From assembly GCF_900115955.1 (NCBI RefSeq), contig NZ_FOYL01000006.1, positions 215,849 through 279,848 of the forward strand: 64,000 bases of DNA. Direction: 5' to 3'. Position numbers and translations under genes: made by a program. The notes below the pieces were generated by a model that was given only the letters and a program-made list of their open reading frames with translations, did no database searches and was not told the DNA's origin. The DNA is from Lentzea waywayandensis. Its GTDB lineage: Bacteria > Actinomycetota > Actinomycetes > Mycobacteriales > Pseudonocardiaceae. The stretch's first letter is position 1. Every line of letters starts with the position of its first letter. This document shows, in pieces, positions 50,946 to 60,207 of this stretch.

Positions 50946-52016
50946 GTGACGGATGTGGTGGTGATCGGCGCGGGACAGGCGGGCCTGTCCGCCTCGTACT
51001 TCTTGCAGCGGCGCGGTGTCGAGCACGTGGTGCTGGACGCGAACGACTCGCCCGGCGGTGCCTGGCTGCACCGGTGGCCGAGCCTGCGCATGCGGACCGT
51101 GCACGGCATCCACGAACTCCCTGGTATGCCGTTCGAGCAGCCCGCACCCGACGAACGCGCGAACGAGGCCATCCCGTCCTACTTCGCCCGCTACGAACAG
51201 CTCTTCGACCTGCCCGTCGTCCGTCCGGTGAACGTCACCCAGGTGGTGAACGACGGCGCGCTGCTCAAGGTCGAGACCTCCGACGGCGTCTGGACCACGC
51301 GCGGCCTGATCAACGCGACCGGCACGTGGCGCCGCCCGTTCTGGCCGCACTACCCGGGCCAGGAGACGTTCCAGGGCCGCCAGCTGCACACCGCCGACTA
51401 CGTGGGCCCCGCCGAGTTCGCCGGTAAGCGCGTCGTGGTCGTGGGTGGTGGCGCCTCGGCCACGCAGTTGCTCATGGAACTCGCTCCCTTCGCGGCGGAG
51501 ACCCGCTGGGTCACGCGGCACGAACCGGTGTGGCGGGAAGGCCCGTTCACCGAGGACTACGGCCGCTGGGTGGTCGGCATGGTCGAGGAACGCGTGCGGG
51601 CCGGCCTGATTCCGCGCAGCGTCGTCAGCGTCACCGGGCTGGCGCTGACCGACCAGACGCGTGCCGCCATCGCGTCCGGGGTGCTGGACCGCAGGCCGAT
51701 GTTCGAGCGGGTCACGCCCTCCGGCGTCGAGTGGGCTTCCGGGGAGCGCTTCGACGCCGACGTCATCCTGTGGGCCACCGGGTTCCGGCACGATCTGGAC
51801 CACCTCGCCCCGTTGCGCCTGCGGGCTTCCGGCGGCGGGATCCAGGTGGACGGCACCCGCGTGGTGTCCGATCCGCGGATTCACCTCGTGGGGTACGGGC
51901 CGTCGGCCAGCACGATCGGGGCGAACCGGGCCGGCCGCAGTGCTGTTCGTGAGCTGATGGGACACCTGGACGGCCTCACAGCCGCGAAGCAGCCCGCTTC
52001 TTCGACAGCCGGGTGA
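50946..52016 (+). CDS. Flavin-containing monooxygenase-like FAD oxidoreductase
   Basis: 356 residues with two dinucleotide-binding motifs: VIGAGQAGLSASYF (FAD, residues 6-19) and VVGGGASATQLL (NADPH), and ILWATGFRHDL at the C-terminal GD-box. It is of the YUCCA/CzcO-like group. It overlaps the DedA gene tail to tail by 41 bp. Confidence 0.88.
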   Translation: MTDVVVIGAGQAGLSASYFLQRRGVEHVVLDANDSPGGAWLHRWPSLRMRTVHGIHELPGMPFEQPAPDERANEAIPSYFARYEQLFDLPVVRPVNVTQVVNDGALLKVETSDGVWTTRGLINATGTWRRPFWPHYPGQETFQGRQLHTADYVGPAEFAGKRVVVVGGGASATQLLMELAPFAAETRWVTRHEPVWREGPFTEDYGRWVVGMVEERVRAGLIPRSVVSVTGLALTDQTRAAIASGVLDRRPMFERVTPSGVEWASGERFDADVILWATGFRHDLDHLAPLRLRASGGGIQVDGTRVVSDPRIHLVGYGPSASTIGANRAGRSAVRELMGHLDGLTAAKQPASSTAG

Positions 52017-52590
52017 CCACGAAGACCACCACGGCCAGCACGGCGAGGCCCAGGACGACCTTCGAGCCGATGCCCACGTACTGCTCGACCAGGTGCCAGT
52101 TGTCGCCCAGCAGGTAGCCCGCGAGGATCAGCGCCGTGTTCCACAGCAGGCTGCCCGCGGCGGTGTAGGCGAGGAACGGTGCCAGTCGCATGCGTTCGAC
52201 GCCGGCCGGGATCGAGATCAGGCTGCGGAAGACCGGGATCATGCGGCCGAAGAAGACCGCGCGGTAGCCGTTGCGCAGGAACCAGGCCTCTGTCCTGTCC
52301 ACATCGGACACCCGGACCAGCGGCATGCGGGACGCGATGCGGCGCACCCGCTCCCGGCCCAGCGCGGCGCCGATCCAGTACAGCAGGACCGCGCCCGCGA
52401 CGGACCCGAACGTGGTCCAGAGGATGGCGTCGAGGAGCGACATCTTGCCCTGGGCCGCGGTGAAGCCGGCCAGGGGCAGGAAGACCTCGCTGGGCAGCGG
52501 CGGGAACAGGTTCTCCAGCGCGATCGCCAAAGCCGCTCCGGGTGCGCCGGCCGTGTCCATCAGGTCGGTGACCCAGTCGACCAAGTTCAT
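51976..52590 (-). CDS. DedA family membrane protein
   Basis: 204 residues with 4-6 helices. The DedA motif GRMIPVFRSLISIPAG and an N-terminal ENLFPPLPSEVFLPLAG are clear. These proteins are candidate lipid (undecaprenyl phosphate) flippases. Confidence 0.92.
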   Translation of the reverse strand: MNLVDWVTDLMDTAGAPGAALAIALENLFPPLPSEVFLPLAGFTAAQGKMSLLDAILWTTFGSVAGAVLLYWIGAALGRERVRRIASRMPLVRVSDVDRTEAWFLRNGYRAVFFGRMIPVFRSLISIPAGVERMRLAPFLAYTAAGSLLWNTALILAGYLLGDNWHLVEQYVGIGSKVVLGLAVLAVVVFVVTRLSKKRAASRL

Positions 52591-52641
52591 GCAGTCCAAG
52601 TTACGGACGCGGCGAGCCGGGGACATTGGGGTGAACCACAA

Positions 52642-52671
52642 GGTTGGGGTGGGGAAAACCCCACCCCAACC
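52642..52671. terminator. Hairpin downstream of the GH97 gene
   Basis: Perfect 13-bp arms GGTTGGGGTGGGG and complement with an AAAA loop, 15 bp downstream of the GH97 stop; weak T-run. Confidence 0.75.
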
Positions 52672-52685
52672 TCAGGGACCAGCCC

Positions 52686-55298
52686 TTAGACGCAGCGAAT
52701 CCTTGCGTCCGCCCAGGAAGCGTGGTCGTTCTGCGTGCCGTCACCACCGTCCAGAACCCGCAGGGTGAGAGTCCTCACGCCGGTCACGTCCACGGCCAGG
52801 TCGCGGGCCGGGGAACGCACGCCGAGCACGTCCGTGCCGGCCAGCACCACGCCGTCGCCGAGCACCTGGAACGCGACGGTGCCGCCGACGCGCTGGCGGG
52901 CCACGTCCAAACCGGCCTCGTCGTCGACGCCGACCGAAGCGGCGAAGGCGGTGCAACGTGCGTCCAGTGCGTAGGTGATCTCGGACGACGCGTGCGTGCC
53001 GAGCCCCTTGCCATAGGTCACGCGGCGCAGAGCGATGCCGCGTCCGTCGCCGGCAGCGGCACCACCGTTCGTCAGGTCCTTCTCCACCGGGCCGTCACCG
53101 CCGACAGCCGACGTCCACGGCCGGTCCGACACGTACGACCAGCCGTCCGGCAGCGGCCGGACCAGGTGCACCCGCGCGGTCTTCTCCGACTCCACCCCCG
53201 AGTTGAACGACGCCACGACCGGGATGTCGAAGTAGCCGTAGGCCGAAGGCGAGGAAGGCGGCACGACGGTCCAGGTGCCGGACAAAGCCTGCCCAGGACG
53301 CACAACCCTTGCCGTGACCGGGTTTCCGCTCACCGACCATCCCGCGGGCACGCGCGGCGCCAACGTCACACCGCGCACGTCCGAGCGAGTGGTGAAGAGC
53401 CCGGTCACCGTGAACCCACGAGCAGAAGCCGACACCGAGGTCGAAGGCACCGCGGACACCGGCCGTTCACACGTGGAAGACCCGGCCCGGCAGGCAATGG
53501 CCGCGAAACCACCGTTGGCAGCCACGTCCAACGTCAGCACTTCCCCGGCGCGCACGGTCCGTGACTCACGCACGAGCCCCGCAGGACCGTCCCGCGTGAT
53601 CTCCACCAGCCAGCGACCGGCAGGCAACGAGAAAGGTACCGACACCGTTCGCGCCGCACCGGCGTACCCGCCGCCGATGAACCACCGGTCGCCGGACCGC
53701 CGCGCGAACACCGAGTGGTCCGCGGGACGCCCGGACAGCAGCCGGGTCTCGTCCCACGCGGTCGGCACCTGGTCGACGAAGCGTTCGGCGACGGGCCGCG
53801 CGGCGTAGTCCTCCGGACGCCCGGCGAGGTTCGCGAGACCTGACTCGTAGATCACGGTCAACGCCAGCTCGTGCGCGTCCGACGTGGTGCGGGAAGGACG
53901 GTGCCAAGCCAACGGCGTGTAGTCCATGCCTCCGACGACACCGCGCGTGAACGGCAAGGCGGTCAGGTGCTGACCTGTCAGGCCAGAGGACTTCTCGCCG
54001 CCGTGCACGGCCTCCATCGTCATTACGTGCGGCCACGTGCGGTGAATGCCGTGCGGGATCGTCGAACCGTGGAAGTTCACGAGTAGACGGTGAGCGGCGG
54101 TCTCGGCGAGAATCCGGTCGTACCAGCGGTAGCGGTCCTGGCCGTCGGAGTCCATGAAGTCGATCTTCACGCCCGCGATGCCCCACCGTTCGAACAACGC
54201 CAGCCGGGCCGCGCTCTCCGCGGGCGTGTCCAGTTCGTCGTAGTGCACCCAGAGATGGATCTTCACGCCTCGTGCGGCGGCGTAGGAGACCAGCGAGGGG
54301 ATCCACGAGGTCTGCTCCCACGACGGGTCGTAGTCCCAGTTCGGGTCGAAGTACCAGCCCGCGTCGACCAGTGCGTACGGCCAGCCGTGCGCCGCCGCGT
54401 AGTCCACGTACTGCTTCTGCATCGCGAGGCTCTGACCGGCCTCGCGGCCACCGGCGAGCCAGCTCCAGAACACCTTGCCGGGCTTGATCCACGACGTGTC
54501 GCGCACCTTCGACCGGGGCGCCAGGTCGTCCACGAGGGTCGACTCCGACACGTCCGCCAGCGAACCGACGACAGCGGTGCGCCACGGCGACTGCCACGGT
54601 CCGTCCACCGCGACCTGCTCGTCCCAGTACTTGACCGAGTAGACACCGGAACCGGCCGTGTGCGCGAGACGCGCACCGGAGTGCCTTCCGTCCACAGAGG
54701 ACTCGGTGAGCAGCGCGTACACACCGTTCGTCTCGAACAGTGCCGGATGCAGGTAGTCGGCGGTCTCCGCGGCCGCCGCGTTCGTCTGCACGAACGGGTT
54801 TTCGTAGTCGCGCCGGTACTTCGCGATCCAGGCCGTGGCGGCAGCGGGAATGTGGAACGCCGAAGTCTCGCGCAGCACGTTGCCCAGCCCTGCCGGCAGT
54901 TCGTACCGATAGGCCACACCGTCGGCGGCGGTCCGCACGACAAGATCCAAACGGGCCGCTCCGGTGAACGAGTACCGCTCTTCTTTGTGGACCGCTGTGC
55001 GCTGTCGTTGCTTCCCGGACGACGCCGTGTAGTGCTCGACCACGCGTCGCTCGGTCCGCCCGGTCAGTCGTAGGCCAGTCGAAAGATCCGCTCTTTCCGT
55101 CACCACGCCCAGTGGGCCCGGTTCCAGCACCGTGGTGCCGCCACGGCTCACGGACAGGGTCGGAACGCCGTTCGAGAGCGTCACGACCGCTTTCGGCCAC
55201 GGATCGGTTTGTGCTGCTGCTGTTGGAGTTGTGACGCTCGCTGTCAGCGCGATGACGAGTGCACCCGCCACATGCCATCGCACGGTGGACAACCGCAT
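52686..55298 (-). CDS. Secreted GH97 family glycosidase with C-terminal NPCBM domain
   Basis: 870 residues. Signal peptide to about residue 31; N-terminal beta-sandwich; GH97 TIM barrel (WSWLAGGREAG, GVKIDFMDSDGQ with a catalytic Asp, MTMEAVHGGE); Ig-like and C-terminal NPCBM (YGKGLGTHASSEITYAL). The Asp in KIDF suggests the retaining (alpha-galactosidase) subgroup rather than the inverting alpha-glucosidases; this is inference. The gene heads a carbohydrate island with GH95 and GH27. GAGGGGAC precedes the ATG. Confidence 0.87.
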   Translation of the reverse strand: MRLSTVRWHVAGALVIALTASVTTPTAAAQTDPWPKAVVTLSNGVPTLSVSRGGTTVLEPGPLGVVTERADLSTGLRLTGRTERRVVEHYTASSGKQRQRTAVHKEERYSFTGAARLDLVVRTAADGVAYRYELPAGLGNVLRETSAFHIPAAATAWIAKYRRDYENPFVQTNAAAAETADYLHPALFETNGVYALLTESSVDGRHSGARLAHTAGSGVYSVKYWDEQVAVDGPWQSPWRTAVVGSLADVSESTLVDDLAPRSKVRDTSWIKPGKVFWSWLAGGREAGQSLAMQKQYVDYAAAHGWPYALVDAGWYFDPNWDYDPSWEQTSWIPSLVSYAAARGVKIHLWVHYDELDTPAESAARLALFERWGIAGVKIDFMDSDGQDRYRWYDRILAETAAHRLLVNFHGSTIPHGIHRTWPHVMTMEAVHGGEKSSGLTGQHLTALPFTRGVVGGMDYTPLAWHRPSRTTSDAHELALTVIYESGLANLAGRPEDYAARPVAERFVDQVPTAWDETRLLSGRPADHSVFARRSGDRWFIGGGYAGAARTVSVPFSLPAGRWLVEITRDGPAGLVRESRTVRAGEVLTLDVAANGGFAAIACRAGSSTCERPVSAVPSTSVSASARGFTVTGLFTTRSDVRGVTLAPRVPAGWSVSGNPVTARVVRPGQALSGTWTVVPPSSPSAYGYFDIPVVASFNSGVESEKTARVHLVRPLPDGWSYVSDRPWTSAVGGDGPVEKDLTNGGAAAGDGRGIALRRVTYGKGLGTHASSEITYALDARCTAFAASVGVDDEAGLDVARQRVGGTVAFQVLGDGVVLAGTDVLGVRSPARDLAVDVTGVRTLTLRVLDGGDGTQNDHASWADARIRCV

Positions 55299-55424
55299 GC
55301 CAGTCCCCTCAGACGTCGGTCGCGGCGGCGACAGATCCGATGTATACGCGGTCGAGGGCCATTGGTCCACAACTCGCCGGTAAGGCCTTTCCGGCGGTTA
55401 ATCGTTTGACTACGATGGACTTCG
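55299..55424. promoter_or_regulatory. Divergent promoter region, GH97 and NB-ARC genes
   Basis: TACGAT (55411) ends 8 nt before the NB-ARC ATG. The GH97 ribosome site is at the left end. No operator pattern is clear. Confidence 0.4.
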
Positions 55425-56543
55425 ATGGCTGACCAGGTGGGGACGTGTGCGATCTGCGGCACCGCGACCGCCACTTCCCGGCGCAGACACGCGCGGTACT
55501 GCTCGAACGCCTGCCGGCAACGGGCCTACCGGCAGCGCGTCAACGAACCCGTGATGGCACTGGACAGTTTCATCGGCCGCGATGCGGAACTGCTCCGTCT
55601 CACCGGGTTGACCGACACGCGGATGCTCACGCTCGTCGGAGCGGCCGGGGTCGGGAAGACCAGGCTGATCAAGGAGTTCGTCGGAAGCCGGGCGACGCTG
55701 GTCGAGCTGGCCTCGGCGACGGACGTGACACGGGCGTGCGCGGCGGCGCTCGGCGAGCCGATCAGGGAGCCCGTCCTGAGCACGCTGGTGCGCGCGCTCG
55801 CCGGCCGCGAGACGTTGCTGGTGCTGGACAACTGCGAGCACGTCGCGGCGGAGTGCGCGGCGCTGCTGGAGCCGTTGCTGCTCGGCTGTCCCGGCCTCAC
55901 GGTCATCGCGACCAGCCGGGAACCGCTGCGGGTGCCGGGCGAGGTGCTGGTCGCGGTGCCGCCGTTGTCGATCACGAACGCCGTGGAGCTGTTCATCGAC
56001 CGCGCCAGCGCGAACCAGGTGGGTCTGAGGCTCGGCGACAGGGACGTGCTGGCCGCCCTGTGCGCGCGCCTGGACTGCCTCCCGCTGGCGATCGAGCTCG
56101 CGGCACGGCTGGTGACCGTGCTGCCCGTCAAGGAGCTTCTGGCGCGGCTGGACGACCGTCTGGAACTGCTCAACCGCGGCAACCGCACCGCCGCCGAACG
56201 CCACCAGAGCCTGCGCGCCGCGATCGGCTGGAGCTACGACCACCTGAGCGCCGACGAGCAGCACGTGTTCCGGTGCATCTCGCAGGGCCCTCGCGGCTTC
56301 GGGCTCGACGTCGCGGTCCAGGCCTGCGACCTGCCCTCGGACCGGGTGCTGGTGCTGCTGTCGGCGCTCGTGGCCAAGTCGCTGCTGACGTTCACCGCGG
56401 CGGGGCGGTTCGAGCAGCTGGAGTCGGTCCGGCTCTACGGCAGGGAGCGGCTCGCGGAGCAGTTCGCTGGGGATGTACCTGGTGGCGCAGCGGCTAACTT
56501 GAAGGTGGTTCGCCGCGGGCCAGCCCCTGCGGCGAACCACTAG
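55425..56543 (+). CDS. Truncated NB-ARC-type ATPase with N-terminal Cys motif
   Basis: 372 residues. N-terminal zinc-finger-like CAICGTAT...CSNACRQRAYRQR (residues 8-38), then Walker A GAAGVGKTRLIKEF and LLVLDNCEHV, as in the LuxR-ATPase at 36823. It stops shortly after the winged-helix segment: no TPR or LuxR DNA-binding part. The last 13 codons form an inverted repeat (56506-56539), so the stop lies in a terminator-like hairpin. It looks like a shortened regulator; DNA binding may come from the Cys motif. Confidence 0.7.
   Translation: MADQVGTCAICGTATATSRRRHARYCSNACRQRAYRQRVNEPVMALDSFIGRDAELLRLTGLTDTRMLTLVGAAGVGKTRLIKEFVGSRATLVELASATDVTRACAAALGEPIREPVLSTLVRALAGRETLLVLDNCEHVAAECAALLEPLLLGCPGLTVIATSREPLRVPGEVLVAVPPLSITNAVELFIDRASANQVGLRLGDRDVLAALCARLDCLPLAIELAARLVTVLPVKELLARLDDRLELLNRGNRTAAERHQSLRAAIGWSYDHLSADEQHVFRCISQGPRGFGLDVAVQACDLPSDRVLVLLSALVAKSLLTFTAAGRFEQLESVRLYGRERLAEQFAGDVPGGAAANLKVVRRGPAPAANH
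56506..56539 (+). terminator. Hairpin inside the 3' end of the NB-ARC gene
   Basis: Perfect 11-bp arms TGGTTCGCCGC / GCGGCGAACCA around a 12-nt loop; overlaps the coding end. Confidence 0.65.
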
Positions 56544-56592
56544 AAACGGCTGACCCGGGGTGCGGGGTGTCCCCGCATCAGACCCGATCTGA

Positions 56593-56630
56593 CCTGGGCG
56601 AACGTGCTCCGTGAGCACGCTTCGCCCAGG
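56593..56630 (-). terminator. Terminator of the tRNA gene
   Basis: Near-perfect hairpin CCTGGGCGAA...TTCGCCCAGG, extended by GTGCTC/GAGCAC, located 4 bp beyond the tRNA CCA end. Confidence 0.75.
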
Positions 56631-56634
56631 AAGA

Positions 56635-56711
56635 TGGTGAGGTCGGGGGGACTCGAACCCCCACTGGCTGGGACCTAAACCCAGTGCCTCTGCCAATTGG
56701 GCTACGACCCC
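56635..56711 (-). tRNA. tRNA with anticodon UAG (leucine by code), class I shape, CCA encoded
   Basis: Minus strand. Acceptor GGGGTCG / CGACCTC (one G-U), D-arm with AATTGGCA, anticodon stem CTGGG/CCCAG with loop TTTAGGT (anticodon TAG), variable loop CCAGT of only 5 nt, T-arm GGGGG-TTCGAGT-CCCCC, then A-CCA. UAG decodes CUA, hence Leu, but leucine tRNAs normally have a long class II variable arm. Identity is therefore uncertain. Confidence 0.85.
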
Positions 56712-56831
56712 TCGCGTGGAAGCCTATCGGCCTTCCATGGACTCGCTCTCGCGGGTCTGACCAGGGTCACGCGAAGCCACGTCATCGACCGTCCACTACG
56801 GTTGCGGGCAGAACCGCTGCTAGGAGGACAT

Positions 56832-57053
56832 GTGGCTCGCGATCCCGAGACCATTCAGCGCGAGATCGAGCAGGCTCGCACCGCGCTGGCCGCCACCCTG
56901 GACGAGCTCAGCGAGCGCGCCAACCCGCAGAAGCTCGTCGAGCAGGGCAAGTCGTCCGTGCTCGACGTGCTGAGCCAGCCCAAGGTCAAGTACACGTTGA
57001 TCGCGGTCGGCGTGGTGGTCGGCTTCGCGCTGGTCCGCAAGCTCTTCCGCTAG
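56832..57053 (+). CDS. DUF3618 family membrane protein
   Basis: 73 residues: an N-terminal coiled helix (DPETIQREIEQARTALAATL, DELSERANP) and one membrane helix (TLIAVGVVVGFALV). The DUF3618 pattern is plain; function unknown, common in actinomycetes. TAGGAGG precedes the GTG. Confidence 0.9.
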   Translation: MARDPETIQREIEQARTALAATLDELSERANPQKLVEQGKSSVLDVLSQPKVKYTLIAVGVVVGFALVRKLFR

Positions 57054-57057
57054 AACG

Positions 57058-57672
57058 CTAGGAAACACGCACCAACGGCAGGAGCACCTGCTCGACGACC
57101 TTCTCCACGAACGGCTCGTCGAGCGGGTCCCCGGTCAGCATCAGCCGGTAGATCAGGGCGGCGCCCGCGATCTCGACCGCCATGCCGCGCGGGGCGTCGG
57201 CCTTGAGCTCGCCCCGTTCGGCTGCCCGGTCCAGGATGCCGCGCAGCACGTCGCGCTGTGAGATCAGGAAGGTCTCCCGGAACGCCGCTGCCAGCTCCGG
57301 CTCGTGCGGGAGTTCGCCCACGAGCGCCTGAGCGGCCTTGCCGATCGGTCCTGAGAGGAACGCGGCGAACGACGAGAGGAACTCGCGCAGGTCTCCGGCC
57401 AGCGAGCCGGTGTCCGGTGCCGCGAGGTTCTGCGTGGCGAGCTGGGTGCACGTGTCGATCACCAGATCGAGCTTCGACTCCCACCGCCGGTAGATCGTTG
57501 CCTTGCCCGCTCTCGCACGGGCCGCCACCGCGTCCATGGTGAGGGCCCGGTACCCGACCTCGGCCATCACCTCGAGCGCTGCCTGACGTAAAGCGTCGTC
57601 CCTGCTGGCGTCGCGAGGACGGCCCCGCTGGGGGACCCTGCCCTCGTTGAACGCCGTGGTCGACACGGCCAT
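57058..57672 (-). CDS. TetR family transcriptional regulator
   Basis: 204 residues from the ATG at 57672, which has a strong GAGGAGGTGG site; an ATG at 57702 is an alternative. HTH: ALTMDAVAARARAGKATIYRRW (about residues 46-67). Divergent from the GH95/GH27 genes, so it may regulate them; the ligand is unknown. Confidence 0.9.
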   Translation of the reverse strand: MAVSTTAFNEGRVPQRGRPRDASRDDALRQAALEVMAEVGYRALTMDAVAARARAGKATIYRRWESKLDLVIDTCTQLATQNLAAPDTGSLAGDLREFLSSFAAFLSGPIGKAAQALVGELPHEPELAAAFRETFLISQRDVLRGILDRAAERGELKADAPRGMAVEIAGAALIYRLMLTGDPLDEPFVEKVVEQVLLPLVRVS

Positions 57673-57910
57673 GGCCACCTCCTCGTACAGGGCACGGCTC
57701 ATGCGTGTCCTCCCCGCCCCTTTGGCGGCACATCCTAGGCGTCTTACCCATCTCGCAGGGTGAGCAGCACCCGGTTGTTGCATCGTGTTGCGGTTGGTTG
57801 GGTCTTGCGCGATGTGCCCCAGAACTCCTACCTTTCGGGTTGTCTGGACCTGGCTGCCTCGCCGCGCAGCTGAACGTGAGCAGTTGTCATGCGCGGGCGA
57901 GGAGCGGGTA

Positions 57911-60187
57911 ATGGTCTTGGGTAGAAGGGGTTTCCTCGGGGGAACCACGGCAGCGGTCCTGCTGTCCGGGTCGGGGGTGGCGACCGGGAAAGGGACCGGG
58001 CCATCGGAGGTATTCGAGTGCGACGGCATGTCGGAACGCGACTGGGAAGTTTTCGTCGGCGCGCAGGACCTCCTGTGGAGCAGGCCTCCGACCCAGTACG
58101 GGCAGGCGCCGTTCCTCGGTGACGGCCGCCTCGGCAGCGTCGTTTACGCAGAAGGAAACGTCGTCAGGTTCACCGTGCAGCACGCCGACGTGCAGGATCA
58201 CCGCACAACGGGTGGCAGCCAGTTCGGGGTCTGCCGGCTTCCTGTCGGAAACCTGAAGATGACGGCGGCCGGCACCGTCACGGCCGTCGACTGGCGCCTC
58301 GACCTGTGGAACGCGGAGCTGCGTGGAACCGTGACCACGTCGCTCGGCGTGCTCACGTTCGCCGCCTACGTCCACTCCGAACGCTCCGTGCTGTCGCTGA
58401 ACGTCACCGCGACGGGCGCGGAGAAGCCGGTGCTGGAGTTCGTTCCCGCCCAGGCGATTCCGCCTCGCGCGGACTTCAACCCGCTGCCGGAGGGGTACGT
58501 CCTCAACCCGGCCCCGGTGACGGCGGCGGACGGCCGCGAGACGCTGGTGACGCAGGCGCTGAACGCGGGCGGGCAGACGGCAACCGCTTTCCGCTTGATC
58601 ACCCACGGCCGCACGCAACGGTTGCTGCTGTCGGTCGCGCACACCTACCCCGACGCGGCCGCCGACAAGATCGTGTTGAAGGCCGTGCGGGAGGCCGCGG
58701 TGCTCGGCGGGCGGCTGACGATGTCGCACCGCAAGTGGTGGAACGCCTTCTACCGCAAGAGCTTCCTGTCGTTCGGCGAGCAGCGGCTGCAGTCGTTCTA
58801 CTGGATCCAGCTCTACAAGGTCGCGTCGGGTTCACGCGCCGGTAGCCCGGTGATGGCGACGACCGGTCCGTGGCTCGAGAAGACGCCGTGGGCCGCGGCC
58901 TGGTGGAACCTCAACGTGCAGCTGGAGTACTGGCTGATCCACGGCTCGAACCACCTGGAGCTGGACTCGATCGCGAGCACCCTGAAGGACAACCAGGAGC
59001 AGCTCGTCCGCAACGTCAAGGAGGCGTATCGGCACGACTCGGCGGGCGTCGGCCGCAGCACCGACCGCACGACGTCGAACGCCGGCACGCTGTACGAACC
59101 GGGCACTGGCGGCACCGGCGTGAAGGAGCTCGGCAACCTGACGTGGGCGCTGCACAACGTCTGGCTGTCCTACCGGCACAGCATGGACACCCGGATCCTG
59201 TCCGACGTCGTGTTCCCGCTGCTGCGCCGGTCGATCAACTACTACCTGCACTTCCTGAAGAAGGGGAGCGACGGCAAGCTCCACCTCGACGTCACCACCT
59301 CGCCCGAGTACGGCGACGCACCCGACTGCAACTACGACCTGCAGCTGATCCGCTGGGGCTGCCAGACGTTGATCGACTCCGCGGCCAAGCTCAAGATCAA
59401 GGACCCGCTCGAGCCGAAGTGGCGTGAGGTCCTGCGCGACCTGACGCCGTACCCGGTCGACGCCAACGGGTTCATGATCGGCGCAGGGGTGCCGTTCACC
59501 GTGTCGCACCGGCACTTCTCGCACCTGCTCGCCACGTTCCCGCTGATGACGGTGAACTGGGACCAGCAGGAGAACCGCGCGCTGATCGAGAAGTCGTTGC
59601 ACCACTGGATGTCGCTGGAGCCCGCGCACCGCGGCTACAGCTACTCCGGGTCCGGCTCGATCGCCGCGCGCATGTTCCGCGGCGACGAGGCCTACGCGTA
59701 CTTCGTGAAGATGTTCGACACCACCAAGCGCTTCCCGGTGCTCGAGAACACCATGTACACCGAGGCCGGCCCGGTCGTGGAGACCCCGCTGTCCGGTGCG
59801 CAGACGATCCACGACTTCGTGTGCCAGAGCTGGGGCGGGATCGTCCGGGTGTTCCCCGCCGTGCCGTCCGCGTGGCCCGACGTCATGATCGCCGATCACT
59901 CGGCAGAGGGCGGGTTCTCCGTCACCGCGAGGCGTGCGAAGGGCAAGACCGAGTTCGTGCTGGTCCGCAGCCGCGCGGGCGAGCCACTGGTGCTCCGGCA
60001 CGGCATCGAGGGCCCGGTGTCAGTGGTGGCGCCGGTCCGCTACCACGACCGCGGTGACGGGACGCTGGAGATCCCGTTGCGCCGCGGGCAGGAAGTCCTG
60101 GTGCACCCCAGGGGCCGCCGCCCTGACCTGGCCGTCCGGCCGGTCGCCATCACGACCCCCGGCAAGCCCTGGGGTCTTCCCGCGTGA
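57911..60187 (+). CDS. Tat-exported GH95-family alpha-L-fucosidase-like enzyme
   Basis: 758 residues. Twin-arginine signal at the very start (GRRGFLGG), so it is probably exported folded. GH95 features: N-terminal beta domain, (alpha/alpha)6 barrel with WWNLNVQLEYW, TTSPEYGDA and VSHRHFSHLLATFPL, and a C-terminal beta domain. GH95 enzymes are inverting 1,2-alpha-L-fucosidases or alpha-L-galactosidases. GGCGAGGAG precedes the ATG. It is coupled to the GH27 gene (20 bp gap). Confidence 0.85.
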   Translation: MVLGRRGFLGGTTAAVLLSGSGVATGKGTGPSEVFECDGMSERDWEVFVGAQDLLWSRPPTQYGQAPFLGDGRLGSVVYAEGNVVRFTVQHADVQDHRTTGGSQFGVCRLPVGNLKMTAAGTVTAVDWRLDLWNAELRGTVTTSLGVLTFAAYVHSERSVLSLNVTATGAEKPVLEFVPAQAIPPRADFNPLPEGYVLNPAPVTAADGRETLVTQALNAGGQTATAFRLITHGRTQRLLLSVAHTYPDAAADKIVLKAVREAAVLGGRLTMSHRKWWNAFYRKSFLSFGEQRLQSFYWIQLYKVASGSRAGSPVMATTGPWLEKTPWAAAWWNLNVQLEYWLIHGSNHLELDSIASTLKDNQEQLVRNVKEAYRHDSAGVGRSTDRTTSNAGTLYEPGTGGTGVKELGNLTWALHNVWLSYRHSMDTRILSDVVFPLLRRSINYYLHFLKKGSDGKLHLDVTTSPEYGDAPDCNYDLQLIRWGCQTLIDSAAKLKIKDPLEPKWREVLRDLTPYPVDANGFMIGAGVPFTVSHRHFSHLLATFPLMTVNWDQQENRALIEKSLHHWMSLEPAHRGYSYSGSGSIAARMFRGDEAYAYFVKMFDTTKRFPVLENTMYTEAGPVVETPLSGAQTIHDFVCQSWGGIVRVFPAVPSAWPDVMIADHSAEGGFSVTARRAKGKTEFVLVRSRAGEPLVLRHGIEGPVSVVAPVRYHDRGDGTLEIPLRRGQEVLVHPRGRRPDLAVRPVAITTPGKPWGLPA

Positions 60188-60207
60188 TGCTCGGAAAGGA
60201 AAGCCCC

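Noticed and set aside
52642..52671. GGGGTGGGG repeat considered as an att site or mobile-element end.
   Set aside because: Better explained as a terminator hairpin; no integrase, transposase or direct repeat nearby.
56635..56711. tRNA considered as the integration site of an island.
   Set aside because: No integrase gene and no second copy of the tRNA 3' end was noticed in the window.
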